NCBI GenBank assembly: GCA_964544635.1
Contig: CAZJCK010000002.1
Coordinates: 1 to 64,000, forward strand
Reading direction: 5' to 3'
DNA length: 64,000 nt
Origin: CAZJCK01 sp964544635
GTDB lineage: Bacteria; Zixibacteria; MSB-5A5; GN15; FEB-12
A model generated the notes under the pieces. That model saw only the letters and a program-made list of their open reading frames with translations. It did not search any database and was not told the DNA's origin. The translations under genes were made by a program, and so were the position numbers. Below, piece after piece: positions 52,516 to 61,545 of the stretch; position 1 is the first letter of the stretch, and the number at the start of each line of letters is the position of its first letter.

Positions 52516-54948
52516 CTACGCTTCGTCTTCGTTGACGACACGGGCGACATCGGTCACCTTGTCGTCCTTGCGCAGGTTGATCAGCCGCACGCCCTGCGTA
52601 TTGCGGCCGATCGACTTGATATCCTTGACCGCCTGGCGGTTGGCAATACCCTTCTTGGTGATGATGATCAGTTCGTCCTGATCCAGCACCTCCAGAAGCG
52701 CCACCACCTCGCCGTTGCGGGTCGACGCCTTGATATTGATGATACCCTTGCCGCCTCGGTTGGTGACTCGGTAATCCTCGATATCGGTACGCTTGCCGTA
52801 ACCGTTTTCGGTAATGGTCAGGAGCGTGGCGTCGCGCTTGAAGGTGACCATGCTCACGACATAGTCCTCTTTGGCCAGGTTGATACCCTTGACGCCGTAG
52901 GCGGTACGACCCATCGGCCGGACCTTCTCCTCGTTGAAGCGAATCGCCATCCCCTTGCGGGTGCCGAGGACGATATCGTAGGTACCGTCGGTGATCTCCG
53001 CTTCGATCAGTTCGTCACCGTCGGGGATGTTCATGGCGTTGACACCGGCCTTACGCGGGTTGCTGAAAGCGTCGAGCGACGTTTTCTTGATCATACCCTG
53101 GCGGCTGGCCATGACAACGAATTCATCTTCGACAAACTCGCGAACACGAATGAAGCCGGCCAGGCGTTCGTCTTTGTCGATGCCACAGAGGTTGACGATC
53201 GGTTTGCCCTTGGCCAGACGTCCGCCGGTCGGAATCTCGTGCACCTTCACCCAGTAACAGCGTCCGGTATTGGTGAAGAACATGATGTAGTCGTGGGTTG
53301 AGGCGATGAAGAGGTGTTCGGCGAAATCGTCTTCCTTGGTCTCGATTCCCTTCACTCCCATGCCACCGCGCTGCTGCCGCCGGTAAGCCGATACCGAGAG
53401 GCGCTTCACATAGCCGAGGTGCGATATGGTGATGACCATTTCCTCTTCGGCGATCAGGTCTTCGAGCGAAAGTTCTTCGGCCGAATCCTGGATCACGGTG
53501 CGGCGTTCATCGCCATACTTCTTGACCAGCTCGTTGGTTTCATCTTTGATTATCTGCATTCGGAGTTGCTTGCTGCCGAGGATCGATTTGAACCGTTCGA
53601 TCTGCTGGAGCAGATCGCGATACTCAGCCTCGATTTTCTCGCGTTCCAGGCCGGTCAGGCGCTGCAGGCGCATCTCGAGGATGGCGGTCGCCTGGCGCTC
53701 CGAAAGCTTGAATCGCTTCATCAAGTTTTCCCGGGCGGTCGGCGTGTCCTTCGACTTCTTGATCGTCTCGATGACGGCATCGATATTATCCAGCGCAATC
53801 TTGTATCCTTCAAGAATGTGAGCACGCTCTTCGGCCTTGCGCAGATCGTATTCGGTACGCTTGACGATGACGTGATGGCGATGATCGATGAACGCCTGGA
53901 TCATCTCTTTCAGCGACATCGGCTTCGGAATACCATGATCAAGACCAAGCATGATCACCGAGAATGTCACCTGCAGGGTAGTGTGCTTGTAGAGCTGGTT
54001 GAGGATAACCTCATTCGGGGCGTCGCGCTTCAGTTCGATCACAATGCGCATACCGTCCCGATCCGATTCGTCGCGCAGATCGGTGATGCCCTCAATCTTC
54101 TTGTCGCGCACCAGGTCGGCAATCTTTTCGAGCAGGTTCGATTTGTTTACCTGGTAGGGAATTTCGGTAACGACCAGGGCTTCCTTGCCACTCTTCATTA
54201 CCTCGTTCACCACCTTGGCGCGCACGAGGATGCTGCCGCGGCCGGTTTCGAACGCCTGGCGGATGCCGTCACGACCGTTGATGATACCGCCGGTCGGGAA
54301 GTCGGGGCCGGGAACGATTTCAATGAGGTCGGCGTTGGACAACTCCGGATCGTCGATGACCGCGGTGACAGCCTTGCCGATCTCAGTCAGGTTGTGCGGC
54401 GGAATGCTGGTTGCCATACCGACGGCGATACCGGTCGTACCGTTGCACAACAGGTTGGGGAACTTGCCGGGCAGGACAGTCGGTTCGCGCAGGGTACCGT
54501 CGTAGTTCGGCATGAACCGGACGGTTTCCTTTTCGAGATCGGCCAGCATCTCCATCGCCAGCGGCGTAAGGCGGGCTTCAGTATAACGCATCGCCGCGGC
54601 GCCATCACCGTCGACCGAACCAAAGTTACCCTGGCCGTCAACCAGCGGGTAGCGCATGTTGAATTCCTGGGCCATACGCACGAGGGTGGGGTAAACCACC
54701 TGCTCGCCGTGGGGATGATAATTACCGGACGTATCACCGCAGATCTTGGCGCACTTGCGGTGCGCCCGACCAGGGCTGAGATTGAGGTCGTTCATCGCCA
54801 CCAGGATGCGCCGGTTGGACGGCTTCAAACCGTCTCGGAAATCCGGCAGCGCCCGGTTGGTGATGACCGACATGGAGTAATCGAGGTATGAGGCTTTCAT
54901 CTCCTCTTCGAGGAAAATCGGCTCAATGCGTTGTCGCTCAATGGCCAT
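52516..54948 (-). CDS. gyrA: DNA gyrase subunit A
   Basis: The 810-residue protein has the breakage-reunion domain with catalytic Tyr in AAMRYTEARL, followed by six-bladed C-terminal propeller repeats. It introduces negative supercoils with GyrB. In the quinolone-resistance region the sequence is HPHGEQVVYP, so positions equivalent to E. coli Ser83 and Asp87 are Gln and Pro. The expected GyrA box is degenerate (QQRGGMG instead of Q(R/K)RGG(R/K)G). It is oriented away from the next gene and has an AGGAG-containing leader. Confidence 0.95.
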   Translation of the reverse strand: MAIERQRIEPIFLEEEMKASYLDYSMSVITNRALPDFRDGLKPSNRRILVAMNDLNLSPGRAHRKCAKICGDTSGNYHPHGEQVVYPTLVRMAQEFNMRYPLVDGQGNFGSVDGDGAAAMRYTEARLTPLAMEMLADLEKETVRFMPNYDGTLREPTVLPGKFPNLLCNGTTGIAVGMATSIPPHNLTEIGKAVTAVIDDPELSNADLIEIVPGPDFPTGGIINGRDGIRQAFETGRGSILVRAKVVNEVMKSGKEALVVTEIPYQVNKSNLLEKIADLVRDKKIEGITDLRDESDRDGMRIVIELKRDAPNEVILNQLYKHTTLQVTFSVIMLGLDHGIPKPMSLKEMIQAFIDHRHHVIVKRTEYDLRKAEERAHILEGYKIALDNIDAVIETIKKSKDTPTARENLMKRFKLSERQATAILEMRLQRLTGLEREKIEAEYRDLLQQIERFKSILGSKQLRMQIIKDETNELVKKYGDERRTVIQDSAEELSLEDLIAEEEMVITISHLGYVKRLSVSAYRRQQRGGMGVKGIETKEDDFAEHLFIASTHDYIMFFTNTGRCYWVKVHEIPTGGRLAKGKPIVNLCGIDKDERLAGFIRVREFVEDEFVVMASRQGMIKKTSLDAFSNPRKAGVNAMNIPDGDELIEAEITDGTYDIVLGTRKGMAIRFNEEKVRPMGRTAYGVKGINLAKEDYVVSMVTFKRDATLLTITENGYGKRTDIEDYRVTNRGGKGIINIKASTRNGEVVALLEVLDQDELIIITKKGIANRQAVKDIKSIGRNTQGVRLINLRKDDKVTDVARVVNEDEA

Positions 54949-55179
54949 ATCTGAATTCTGCTCCCTATCTCCTGGGGGTCCTGAAATCTCGCTGTTTACA
55001 AGCCTTTATACCCTCTTATAGTACCATGTGTGCAGTACGATAGCAAACAAAAAAACAGCCGAAATGGGCCTATATTCTGTTACCGGACAACAGCTTACAG
55101 AGCCGTTGCGGCGATAATGACCAGACCGGCCGAAAGTCTTTTTGTTGCCGGACATATTTCGAATTGTATAATGGGCACC

Positions 55180-55704
55180 ATGCTGAACCGACCTCTCGCA
55201 ATCATTCTGACCGCCGTGCTGCTCATTGCCGGCCTCGCCTCGACCACTGCGGCAGACGACCCGTTTACGCTCGATAATTTGCTGGGTAGCTGGGATGCTG
55301 TCGGTTGGGTGATCTTTCCGATGGTCGGCGCCAAAATGGACATCGACGGCAATCTGTCGGTCGCTCATGATTCGACCGGCCGAAACTATGTCACGGTGCT
55401 GAGTGCCGAGAAGTTCATGGTGTCGTATTCCGCGAACGGTCTGGTGGTCCCCGACACCGACTCCGATTCCCTGACCTGGACAGTCCGCGACAGTTTCAAG
55501 CGGACGGTGCAGTATCGCGGGTTGGTGACGGATGCCGGGATCTCCGGCAGTATGGAGTATGGGAAACGGACCTACAGCTTCAGTCTGGCCGAAACGTCGA
55601 TCGACACCATGCACGTCGTTCTTCACCGGCGGCACACCGAAACGGCGGAAACGGAACAGATCGGTGAGCTCGTCCTGACACCATCAGTTGCCGGCGCCAA
55701 GTGA
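55180..55704 (+). CDS. Exported small protein of unknown function
   Basis: The 174-residue product has a signal peptide (LNRPLAIILTAVLLIAGLASTTA), then a beta-rich lipocalin-like sequence (LGSWDAVGWVIFPMVGAKMDIDG, then KRTVQYRGLVTDAGISG). No family is recognised. ATG 55180 was chosen because the signal starts there; 55171 is three codons earlier. Its end overlaps the converging carboxypeptidase gene by 21 bases. Confidence 0.65.
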   Translation: MLNRPLAIILTAVLLIAGLASTTAADDPFTLDNLLGSWDAVGWVIFPMVGAKMDIDGNLSVAHDSTGRNYVTVLSAEKFMVSYSANGLVVPDTDSDSLTWTVRDSFKRTVQYRGLVTDAGISGSMEYGKRTYSFSLAETSIDTMHVVLHRRHTETAETEQIGELVLTPSVAGAK

Positions 55705-56301
55705 CGCCGCTTCGGTCGCGGTATCCCCAACGTAATACCAGTGCCATGATTCCCACCAGAGCGACTCGGGTGAAGCCTCCGGATAGCTCTCGCGAAAACC
55801 ATACCGTGGGGCGTTCTTCTTCAGCCAGTCATATGCCGGGGTGAAGGCGAAGGCGGCCTCGGACGGCACGAGATCGAATGCCCGGCCGGTATGATGTTCC
55901 GAATAGCCGGGCGGCGCGACATGCTTGACAATGCGCTCGAACGGCTCTCCCTTCTTCAGCCGTCGCGAGATAATGCGACGCTGGAAATCGGGGGAGCGAT
56001 AGCCGGAATCGATCAGCAGATCAATGCTGTCCTTTTTGGCATCCTGTGCCATAGTCACGAAGGCGTCGCGCGCCTCCTTCAGCAGGTATATGCGATACTC
56101 CTCGAAAGTAAACCGATCCGGCACCCGTGACAATTCGACCGGGTCGGCCCAGCTGGTCGAGTCGATCCAGCGCGCGCACCAGAACTCCGGAATGGCGTAG
56201 GTGCTGTCGTTGATCGCGAGCGAGTCGTTGCACGCCGGTTCGTCGGCCGCAACACCAGCCGCAACCAACAAGAGTACTGCGAGTTTCAGGACCTGGCGCA
56301 A
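55684..56301 (-). CDS. VanY-type D-alanyl-D-alanine carboxypeptidase
   Basis: The 205-residue product has a signal peptide and the M15B/VanY signature: the substrate motif SGYRS, the zinc site SEHHTGRAFDL (His and Asp ligands) and WESWHWYY with the third zinc His. Such enzymes remove the terminal D-alanine of peptidoglycan stems in the periplasm. The catalytic residues are intact. It lies 15 bases downstream of a flavin-reductase-like gene. Confidence 0.88.
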   Translation of the reverse strand: MRQVLKLAVLLLVAAGVAADEPACNDSLAINDSTYAIPEFWCARWIDSTSWADPVELSRVPDRFTFEEYRIYLLKEARDAFVTMAQDAKKDSIDLLIDSGYRSPDFQRRIISRRLKKGEPFERIVKHVAPPGYSEHHTGRAFDLVPSEAAFAFTPAYDWLKKNAPRYGFRESYPEASPESLWWESWHWYYVGDTATEAASLGAGN

Positions 56302-56316
56302 GAGCGTGTCCGTTAT

Positions 56317-56793
56317 CTAACCGGTGTAACGGAGATTGGAGTTGGAGGAGGTCAGGATCGGCTCGTCGCTGGCATACCTGGCGGCCTCGACCTTGCCAAT
56401 GAACAGCGAGTGATTACCGGTCGTGATCGCCTGTTCCAGGGTGCAGTCGAGGTAGCCGACCGCACCGGGGATGAGAGGCGATTTGGTTGCCGGGGCATCC
56501 TTGACATCGTATCCCTCCAGCTTCTCGTAGCCGGACTCGGCAGGACCGTAGTACGTCTTGACCACTGCTTCCTGCCCTTTGGCGATAAGATTGACCGCGA
56601 ACGCCTTGTGCTTCTTGATCAGCGGCGCCGACTGGTGCTTGTTATGCACGGCCAGGGCGATCATGGGCGGTTCACTGGAAATCTGGGTCAGCCAGCTGGC
56701 GGTAAAGGCGTTGCCGGTCTCTCCCTGGCCCATCGTGACGACATAGACGCCATATTCAAGCTGTTTCAGTACTTTGGCGATATCTTCGGACAT
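56317..56793 (-). CDS. Flavin reductase-like FMN-binding protein
   Basis: The 158-residue protein matches the flavin-reductase-like split-barrel family: LEYGVYVVTMGQGETGNAFTASWLTQIS binds FMN, and the PMIALAVHNKH strand follows. Such proteins transfer electrons through FMN, as in high-molecular-weight rubredoxins. It is upstream of the VanY-type gene on the same strand and may help with oxygen or redox stress like the nearby ferritin. Confidence 0.85.
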   Translation of the reverse strand: MSEDIAKVLKQLEYGVYVVTMGQGETGNAFTASWLTQISSEPPMIALAVHNKHQSAPLIKKHKAFAVNLIAKGQEAVVKTYYGPAESGYEKLEGYDVKDAPATKSPLIPGAVGYLDCTLEQAITTGNHSLFIGKVEAARYASDEPILTSSNSNLRYTG

Positions 56794-56913
56794 ACATCAA
56801 ATCCTTTCCGGTTGCTCCGTCTACCTGTTAACCAACTGGCTGTAGCATACATAACTGTCCGTCCCGGCGCAATGTTCAGTTCATGAATGTAACGGCTTCC
56901 GAGAACGGATCTA

Positions 56914-56942
56914 CAAAAAAACGGCCGCCCGATGGGCGACCG
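56914..56942 (-). terminator. Terminator of the ferritin gene
   Basis: On the minus strand CGGTCGCCC pairs with GGGCGGCCG (one wobble) and is followed by a run of T residues (plus-strand A-tract 56914-56920), 26 bases after the ferritin stop. Confidence 0.8.
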
Positions 56943-56967
56943 CTTTGCATTCGCTTTTCAAGCGCTA

Positions 56968-57465
56968 CTACTTATTCTCGATCATGTGCCAGAGACGGTT
57001 CTCCAGCATGAAGAGCTGGCCCTTGGTTTCGGCCATGCTGACCATCTGCAACAGCTCGGTGGCCGAGGAGACCTCTTCAACCTGCTCGTCGACTTTCCAG
57101 CGGATGAAGTTCTCCGTAGCCAGATCGTTCTCGTCGCGGGCCAGGCGATTGATTTCGTGCACCTGTTTGGTCACCATCTTTTCGTGCTCGACGAATTGCT
57201 CGCAAATCTCCTTGAGCGACTTGTGGTCGATCTTGGGAGCGTCGATCGCCGTCAGCTTGACCTGGGCACCCTGGTCCAACAGGTAGTCGGCCAGCTTGGT
57301 GGCGTGCTCAATTTCCTCATCGGCCTGACGGAAGAAGTACTTGGCGAAAATCTTGAAGCCCATGTCTTCGCAGCTGTAGGCCATGGCGCGATAGGTCCAA
57401 CTCGACCAGAATTCGTTCTTGATCTGTTCGTTGATGCGGTCAGCAACCTTTTGCGGAATCTGCAT
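56968..57465 (-). CDS. ftnA: Ferritin (non-heme)
   Basis: The 165-residue protein is a four-helix ferritin. Ferroxidase residues are in NEFWSSWTY (Glu18), RQADEEIEHA (Glu, Glu, His) and VDEQVEE (Gln). It stores iron as a mineral after oxidising Fe2+. A GAGGAGATA ribosome site precedes ATG 57465, and a 24-base near-perfect inverted repeat lies upstream (57491-57514), a likely operator. Confidence 0.92.
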   Translation of the reverse strand: MQIPQKVADRINEQIKNEFWSSWTYRAMAYSCEDMGFKIFAKYFFRQADEEIEHATKLADYLLDQGAQVKLTAIDAPKIDHKSLKEICEQFVEHEKMVTKQVHEINRLARDENDLATENFIRWKVDEQVEEVSSATELLQMVSMAETKGQLFMLENRLWHMIENK

Positions 57466-57490
57466 TGTTATCTCCTCATTCTCAGCATAC

Positions 57491-57514
57491 GTTTAGATTG
57501 ATACCAATCCAAAC
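57491..57514. promoter_or_regulatory. Operator-like inverted repeat upstream of ferritin
   Basis: GTTTAGATTG and CAATCCAAAC (nine of ten pairs match) are separated by ATAC, 26 bases before the ferritin start. The sequence does not match a standard Fur box that I recognise, so the regulator is unknown. Confidence 0.5.
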
Positions 57515-57672
57515 TTGACTGCTACTTGTTAAGTTCCCTGAATGTCGCCATTTAGCGGCCAAACGCAAGCACTTCCGGCGACTTTTCGCAACAGATGAAA
57601 GCCCCTTTCAATTGCCGGTCGGCCAGCGCGGCCGATTGAAATGCACTTTCGGTTACGGATTGTTCTAAATAG

Positions 57673-57701
57673 AAAAAAGCGCCCGCAATCACGGGCGCTT
57701 T
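57673..57701 (-). terminator. Terminator of the pepF-like gene
   Basis: GCGCCCG (57679-57685) and CGGGCGC (57692-57698) form a stem with AAA/TTT extensions. On the minus strand a T-run follows. Confidence 0.85.
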
Positions 57702-57723
57702 GGTATGATATCGTTGGCGACGT

Positions 57724-59598
57724 TTAGCCTTCGTTCAGCAGTTGTTCCATCTGATCAACCAGTTCGGCAAACAGCGCAATGGTGCGGTCGATCGGTTCCG
57801 GTGTGGTCATGTCGACGCCGGCATCCTTGAGAATGTCGACCGGGTACTTGGAGCGACCGGTCGAGAGAAACTGCATGTAGGTATCGAGCGCGCCCGGTTC
57901 TTCGTCGAGGATCTTCTGCGACAGCATCTGTGCGGCGGCATAGCAGGTAGCATACTGGTAGACATAGAACTGACGGTAGAAGTGGCCGATACGCATGCCG
58001 CCCATATCGTTGAGCGAATCGATGACCAGTTCCGGACCCCAGTATTTCTGGTAGATGTCGCGATAGGTCTTGCGGAAATAATCGGCCGAGAAGGACTCAC
58101 CCGCCTCGACCCGTGCGTGAATCGCCATCTCGAATTCGCTGAACATCACCTGCGTGTAGAAGGTACCGATGATCTGCTCGATGTAGTAGTTCAGCAGGGC
58201 GATCTTCTCCTCACGCGATTCGACATTTTGCAGCATGTATTTCATCAGCACCGCTTCGTTGCAGGTCGACGCTACCTCGGCCACAAACAGGGAATGACCA
58301 CTGTTGCGATACGGTTCGTTGCGATTGGTGTAGTAGCTGTGCATGGCGTGGCCCATCTCATGCGCCAGCGTGAAAATGTCGCCAAGCTGCTGGTTGTAGT
58401 TGAGAAGCACATAGGGATGTATCGAATAGGTTCCCCATTGATACGCACCCGAGCCCTTGCCTTCACTTTCAAAAACGTCGATCCAGCCGGAGGTCAGGCC
58501 CTTTTCGAAGTCGCTCAGGTAGCGATTACCCATCGGCTCGAGACCCTCGAGCACCATCTCCCTGGCTTCATCATATTCGTACTCACGCTTCATCTCGGGG
58601 AGCACCGGCACCCACATGTCGTAGGTGTAAAGGGTGTCGACACCGAGCAGCCGTTTGCGGATCGACGCCCACTTGTGCAGCGGCGCGAGGTTGGCATTGA
58701 CGGCATCGATGAGGTTGTGGAAGACGTCGGTCGGGATGTTATCGTTGCTCAGGCCCATGTCGAGGCAGCTCTCATAGCCGCGCGCCTGCATGTAGAAGTA
58801 ATCCTTCTTGACCGACCCGCCCAGCGTGGCAGCCAGCGCATTGATGTAATTCTGGTAGGCCTTGTTGTACGCCTGGTTGGCGTCGCGGCGAACCCGGCGG
58901 TCGCTTGATTCGAGGAATGCCGCGTAGCGCTGCTTGGACAGCGCCACCAGGTTGGAATCTTCATCGTAGATCTCACCGTATGAGATGTCGGCGTCGTTGA
59001 TCATGTTGAAGACGTGTGACGGCGTCGATGCCACCGGGCCGGCCTGGGCCAGCAGTTCCTCCTGCTCCGCCGACAGGATGTGCTCCTTCTGGCGGATCAG
59101 ATTCTCGAGGTAGAAGCGGTACTGATCCATCTCCGGATTCTTCGCCAGCATCGAGCGAAGTTCATCGTTGTCGATAGCCAGGATTTCCGGCTCGATGTAG
59201 GCCGTCGCCTGTGAGTACTTGGAATAGAGGCTGGCGATCTTGCCCGCCTGCTCCTGGTTGGCACTGATCCGGTTGTCTTCGTCGAGCTTCAGGTAAGCGT
59301 ACACATACAGGTTGTCGCCGATCAGCTCGACCGAGTCCTTCACCTGCAGGCACTCCAGCAGCATATCGGGATCGTCGAGCGTGCCCTGGTATTTGGCGAA
59401 TAATTCAATGCCGTTCTTGAAACGCTCAAAGTCGGCCTCCCAGGCTGCCTGGTCGGCAAAAATGTCGGTCAAATCCCACTTGTACTCATCGGGGATGTCA
59501 GAACGCTGGCGCAGAGCACCGTCGTCGGCAACTGCCAACGCTGCCAGTGACATGGCCAGACCGAGCACAAGAATCAGTGGACGATTGAGGCGGGACAT
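57724..59598 (-). CDS. Exported oligoendopeptidase F-like peptidase (M3)
   Basis: The 624-residue product has the M3 peptidase signature HEMGHAMHSYY with downstream Glu in SLFVAEVASTCNEA, all intact, and the PepF arrangement of N-terminal helices. It begins with a signal peptide (LNRPLILVLGLAMSLAALAVA), which is uncommon for PepF, usually cytosolic, so it may act in the periplasm or outside. ATG 59598 follows GAAGGAGAG; the longer frame has no ribosome site. It digests short peptides. Confidence 0.9.
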   Translation of the reverse strand: MSRLNRPLILVLGLAMSLAALAVADDGALRQRSDIPDEYKWDLTDIFADQAAWEADFERFKNGIELFAKYQGTLDDPDMLLECLQVKDSVELIGDNLYVYAYLKLDEDNRISANQEQAGKIASLYSKYSQATAYIEPEILAIDNDELRSMLAKNPEMDQYRFYLENLIRQKEHILSAEQEELLAQAGPVASTPSHVFNMINDADISYGEIYDEDSNLVALSKQRYAAFLESSDRRVRRDANQAYNKAYQNYINALAATLGGSVKKDYFYMQARGYESCLDMGLSNDNIPTDVFHNLIDAVNANLAPLHKWASIRKRLLGVDTLYTYDMWVPVLPEMKREYEYDEAREMVLEGLEPMGNRYLSDFEKGLTSGWIDVFESEGKGSGAYQWGTYSIHPYVLLNYNQQLGDIFTLAHEMGHAMHSYYTNRNEPYRNSGHSLFVAEVASTCNEAVLMKYMLQNVESREEKIALLNYYIEQIIGTFYTQVMFSEFEMAIHARVEAGESFSADYFRKTYRDIYQKYWGPELVIDSLNDMGGMRIGHFYRQFYVYQYATCYAAAQMLSQKILDEEPGALDTYMQFLSTGRSKYPVDILKDAGVDMTTPEPIDRTIALFAELVDQMEQLLNEG

Positions 59599-59707
59599 AA
59601 TCTCTCCTTCTACTTGCTTTTTCACCCGTGCGGGCGAACATTCGTGGCTGTACAGATAGACGTGAATATACACAATTAGTTATAAAAGATGGAGTACTCA
59701 GTTTCTC

Positions 59708-60130
59708 ATGCCTGATAAAATGTTTCGCCATGAGGCCCCGGTCCGCCTGCACCTGACCGATGCCGCCGGGGTCCTGTTTTTTGGCAGTTATTTCACCCTG
59801 GCTCACGATGCCTATGAATCGTTCATGGAATCAATCGATTGCCGCTTTGAAGAGATCTTTACACAAAGCGACTTCCTCATCCTGATCGTCCACGCCGAGG
59901 GGGACTACAAGGCCCCGCTGTATACCGGCGATCAGCTGGTGATCGACCTGACGTGCGGACGCCTGGGCGGCCGGTCGTACAGTTTGGATTACGAGATCAA
60001 GCGGGACGGTCAGGTGGTGGCAAGGATGAACACCGTGCATGTCTGTGTGGATAAAGAGTCGAAGAAATCACGGTCGCTTCCGGATAAGCTGCGCACGCAG
60101 CTGGCGGCGATCAGCCCGACCTGCGACTAA
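59708..60130 (+). CDS. Hotdog-fold acyl-CoA thioesterase, candidate DHNA-CoA hydrolase
   Basis: The 140-residue protein has the 4-hydroxybenzoyl-CoA thioesterase signature around VRLHLTDAAGVLFFGSYF and HDAYE. These enzymes split acyl-CoA esters. It converges on menE with a four-base overlap and stands beside menE, menC, menA and menB, so 1,4-dihydroxy-2-naphthoyl-CoA is a reasonable substrate, making it the missing menaquinone thioesterase. This substrate is inferred from position. Confidence 0.82.
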   Translation: MPDKMFRHEAPVRLHLTDAAGVLFFGSYFTLAHDAYESFMESIDCRFEEIFTQSDFLILIVHAEGDYKAPLYTGDQLVIDLTCGRLGGRSYSLDYEIKRDGQVVARMNTVHVCVDKESKKSRSLPDKLRTQLAAISPTCD

Positions 60131-61545
60131 CCAAGACGCTCGCGAACCAGCCGGGTGGCTTCGGCGCGTGACGGTTTGATGCCGCGATCAGCCAGTTCGT
60201 CCGGCCAGGAAATCAACTGACGCGGGATGGCGTAGCGCGGCAGCACTTGAGCAAGCTGGGCCAGCACGACCGGTTCGTCTTTCGGCGAGTCGAGCCAGCG
60301 AATCATGGCGACCGGCAGCCGGCCAAACTCTTCATCCGGCACCCCGACCACCATGGCATCGTCGATACCGTCCAGACGGACCAGGGCACTCTCGATCAGT
60401 TCCGGCTGAATGTTTTCTCCACCGGACTGAAAGCGACTGTCGACGCGGCCAATGATTGTCAGGCGATCGCCCTCGTCGAGTCGACCGATATCACCGGTGG
60501 CATACCATTCCATCGGGTCGAGCGGCGACGGCTGCCCGCCCTCGAGCATCCCCCAGAAACGTGTCTCTCCCCGCACCTCGACCTCCCCTTCGTCGGTAAT
60601 GCGCATGTGGCGATACGGCAGCAGGCGGCCGGAGGTAGTGCAATCGTCGCCCGGAGGCGTGGTGCAGACCTGCGACGACATTTCGGTCAGGCCGTAGCTG
60701 GTGTGAATCGGCAGGTCGGCATCGTGCGCCCGCTTTATCAAGTCGGGTGGCACGGCGGCGCCGCCGATCAGAATTGCCTTTGCCTGTTTTGCCATGCGAC
60801 GGGTCGTCGACTCATCATCGAGCAACCGGCGCAACTGTGTCGGCACCAGCGACAGGTGAGTGACGCCTTCGGGAACGGCCGACATCGATGGATTTTCCGG
60901 AAGTACCACCGCAGCACCGGCAAGGGCGCAGCGAAAGACGATACTGAGGCCGCCGACATGGTACAGCGGCAGCGACACCAGCCAGGCATCCCCCTCGCCT
61001 ACTTCGATGTTTTCGTTCGATCCGAGTGCCGAGTAGAAGTGATTGCCGATCGAATGGATGATGGCTTTCGGTTTGCCGGCAGTGCCGGATGTCAGGATAA
61101 CCGTCGCCGGCTTCTCAAACGGCAGGAGTGTGGGTGACTGCGACGACACTGAAAGACGTTCGAGCGGCGGCAGCACGGTAGTGCGGATGCCCTCGGCCTT
61201 TGGTACGCTGTTGTCTTCAGTCAGCCGCAGCACCGAACTGCATCCCATTTCGTGCAGGCTGGCCAGCGCCGCCGGTTCAGGCAGGCGCGAATTGACCAGG
61301 CAGGCCATGGCCCCGAGCCGCAGGATCGACCAGAAGCCGATGATGAATTCCGGGCGATTGGCCGACACGATACCGATGCGATCGTCGGGGGTCAGTTTCT
61401 GCGTGAGCAGGAAGTCGGCGGCGGCGATGATCTTCCGGTCATACTCCTCAAAGGTGTACTCGATACCGGGCGCTCGAAGCGCAATGGTGTCGCCAAACTG
61501 CCGGGCCATGCGATTGAGATCGAGAACAGTATCAAGCACGGTCAA
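60127..61545 (-). CDS. menE: O-succinylbenzoate-CoA ligase MenE
   Basis: The 472-residue protein is an acyl-adenylate-forming ligase: P-loop TSGTAGKPKAI, YGLTEMSS, and YATGDIGRLDEGDRLTIIGRVDSRFQSGGENI near the C-terminus. In this gene cluster it activates o-succinylbenzoate to its CoA ester in menaquinone synthesis. Its start overlaps the end of menC by 14 bases, showing an operon. Confidence 0.9.
   Translation of the reverse strand: MTVLDTVLDLNRMARQFGDTIALRAPGIEYTFEEYDRKIIAAADFLLTQKLTPDDRIGIVSANRPEFIIGFWSILRLGAMACLVNSRLPEPAALASLHEMGCSSVLRLTEDNSVPKAEGIRTTVLPPLERLSVSSQSPTLLPFEKPATVILTSGTAGKPKAIIHSIGNHFYSALGSNENIEVGEGDAWLVSLPLYHVGGLSIVFRCALAGAAVVLPENPSMSAVPEGVTHLSLVPTQLRRLLDDESTTRRMAKQAKAILIGGAAVPPDLIKRAHDADLPIHTSYGLTEMSSQVCTTPPGDDCTTSGRLLPYRHMRITDEGEVEVRGETRFWGMLEGGQPSPLDPMEWYATGDIGRLDEGDRLTIIGRVDSRFQSGGENIQPELIESALVRLDGIDDAMVVGVPDEEFGRLPVAMIRWLDSPKDEPVVLAQLAQVLPRYAIPRQLISWPDELADRGIKPSRAEATRLVRERLG

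Noticed and set aside
53314..54891. 525-codon open frame on the plus strand inside gyrA
   Set aside because: It is fully antisense to gyrA, whose protein is certain; the translation has no recognisable family.
57742..58908. 388-codon plus-strand open frame inside the pepF-like gene
   Set aside because: Antisense shadow; the peptidase on the minus strand has a complete active site.
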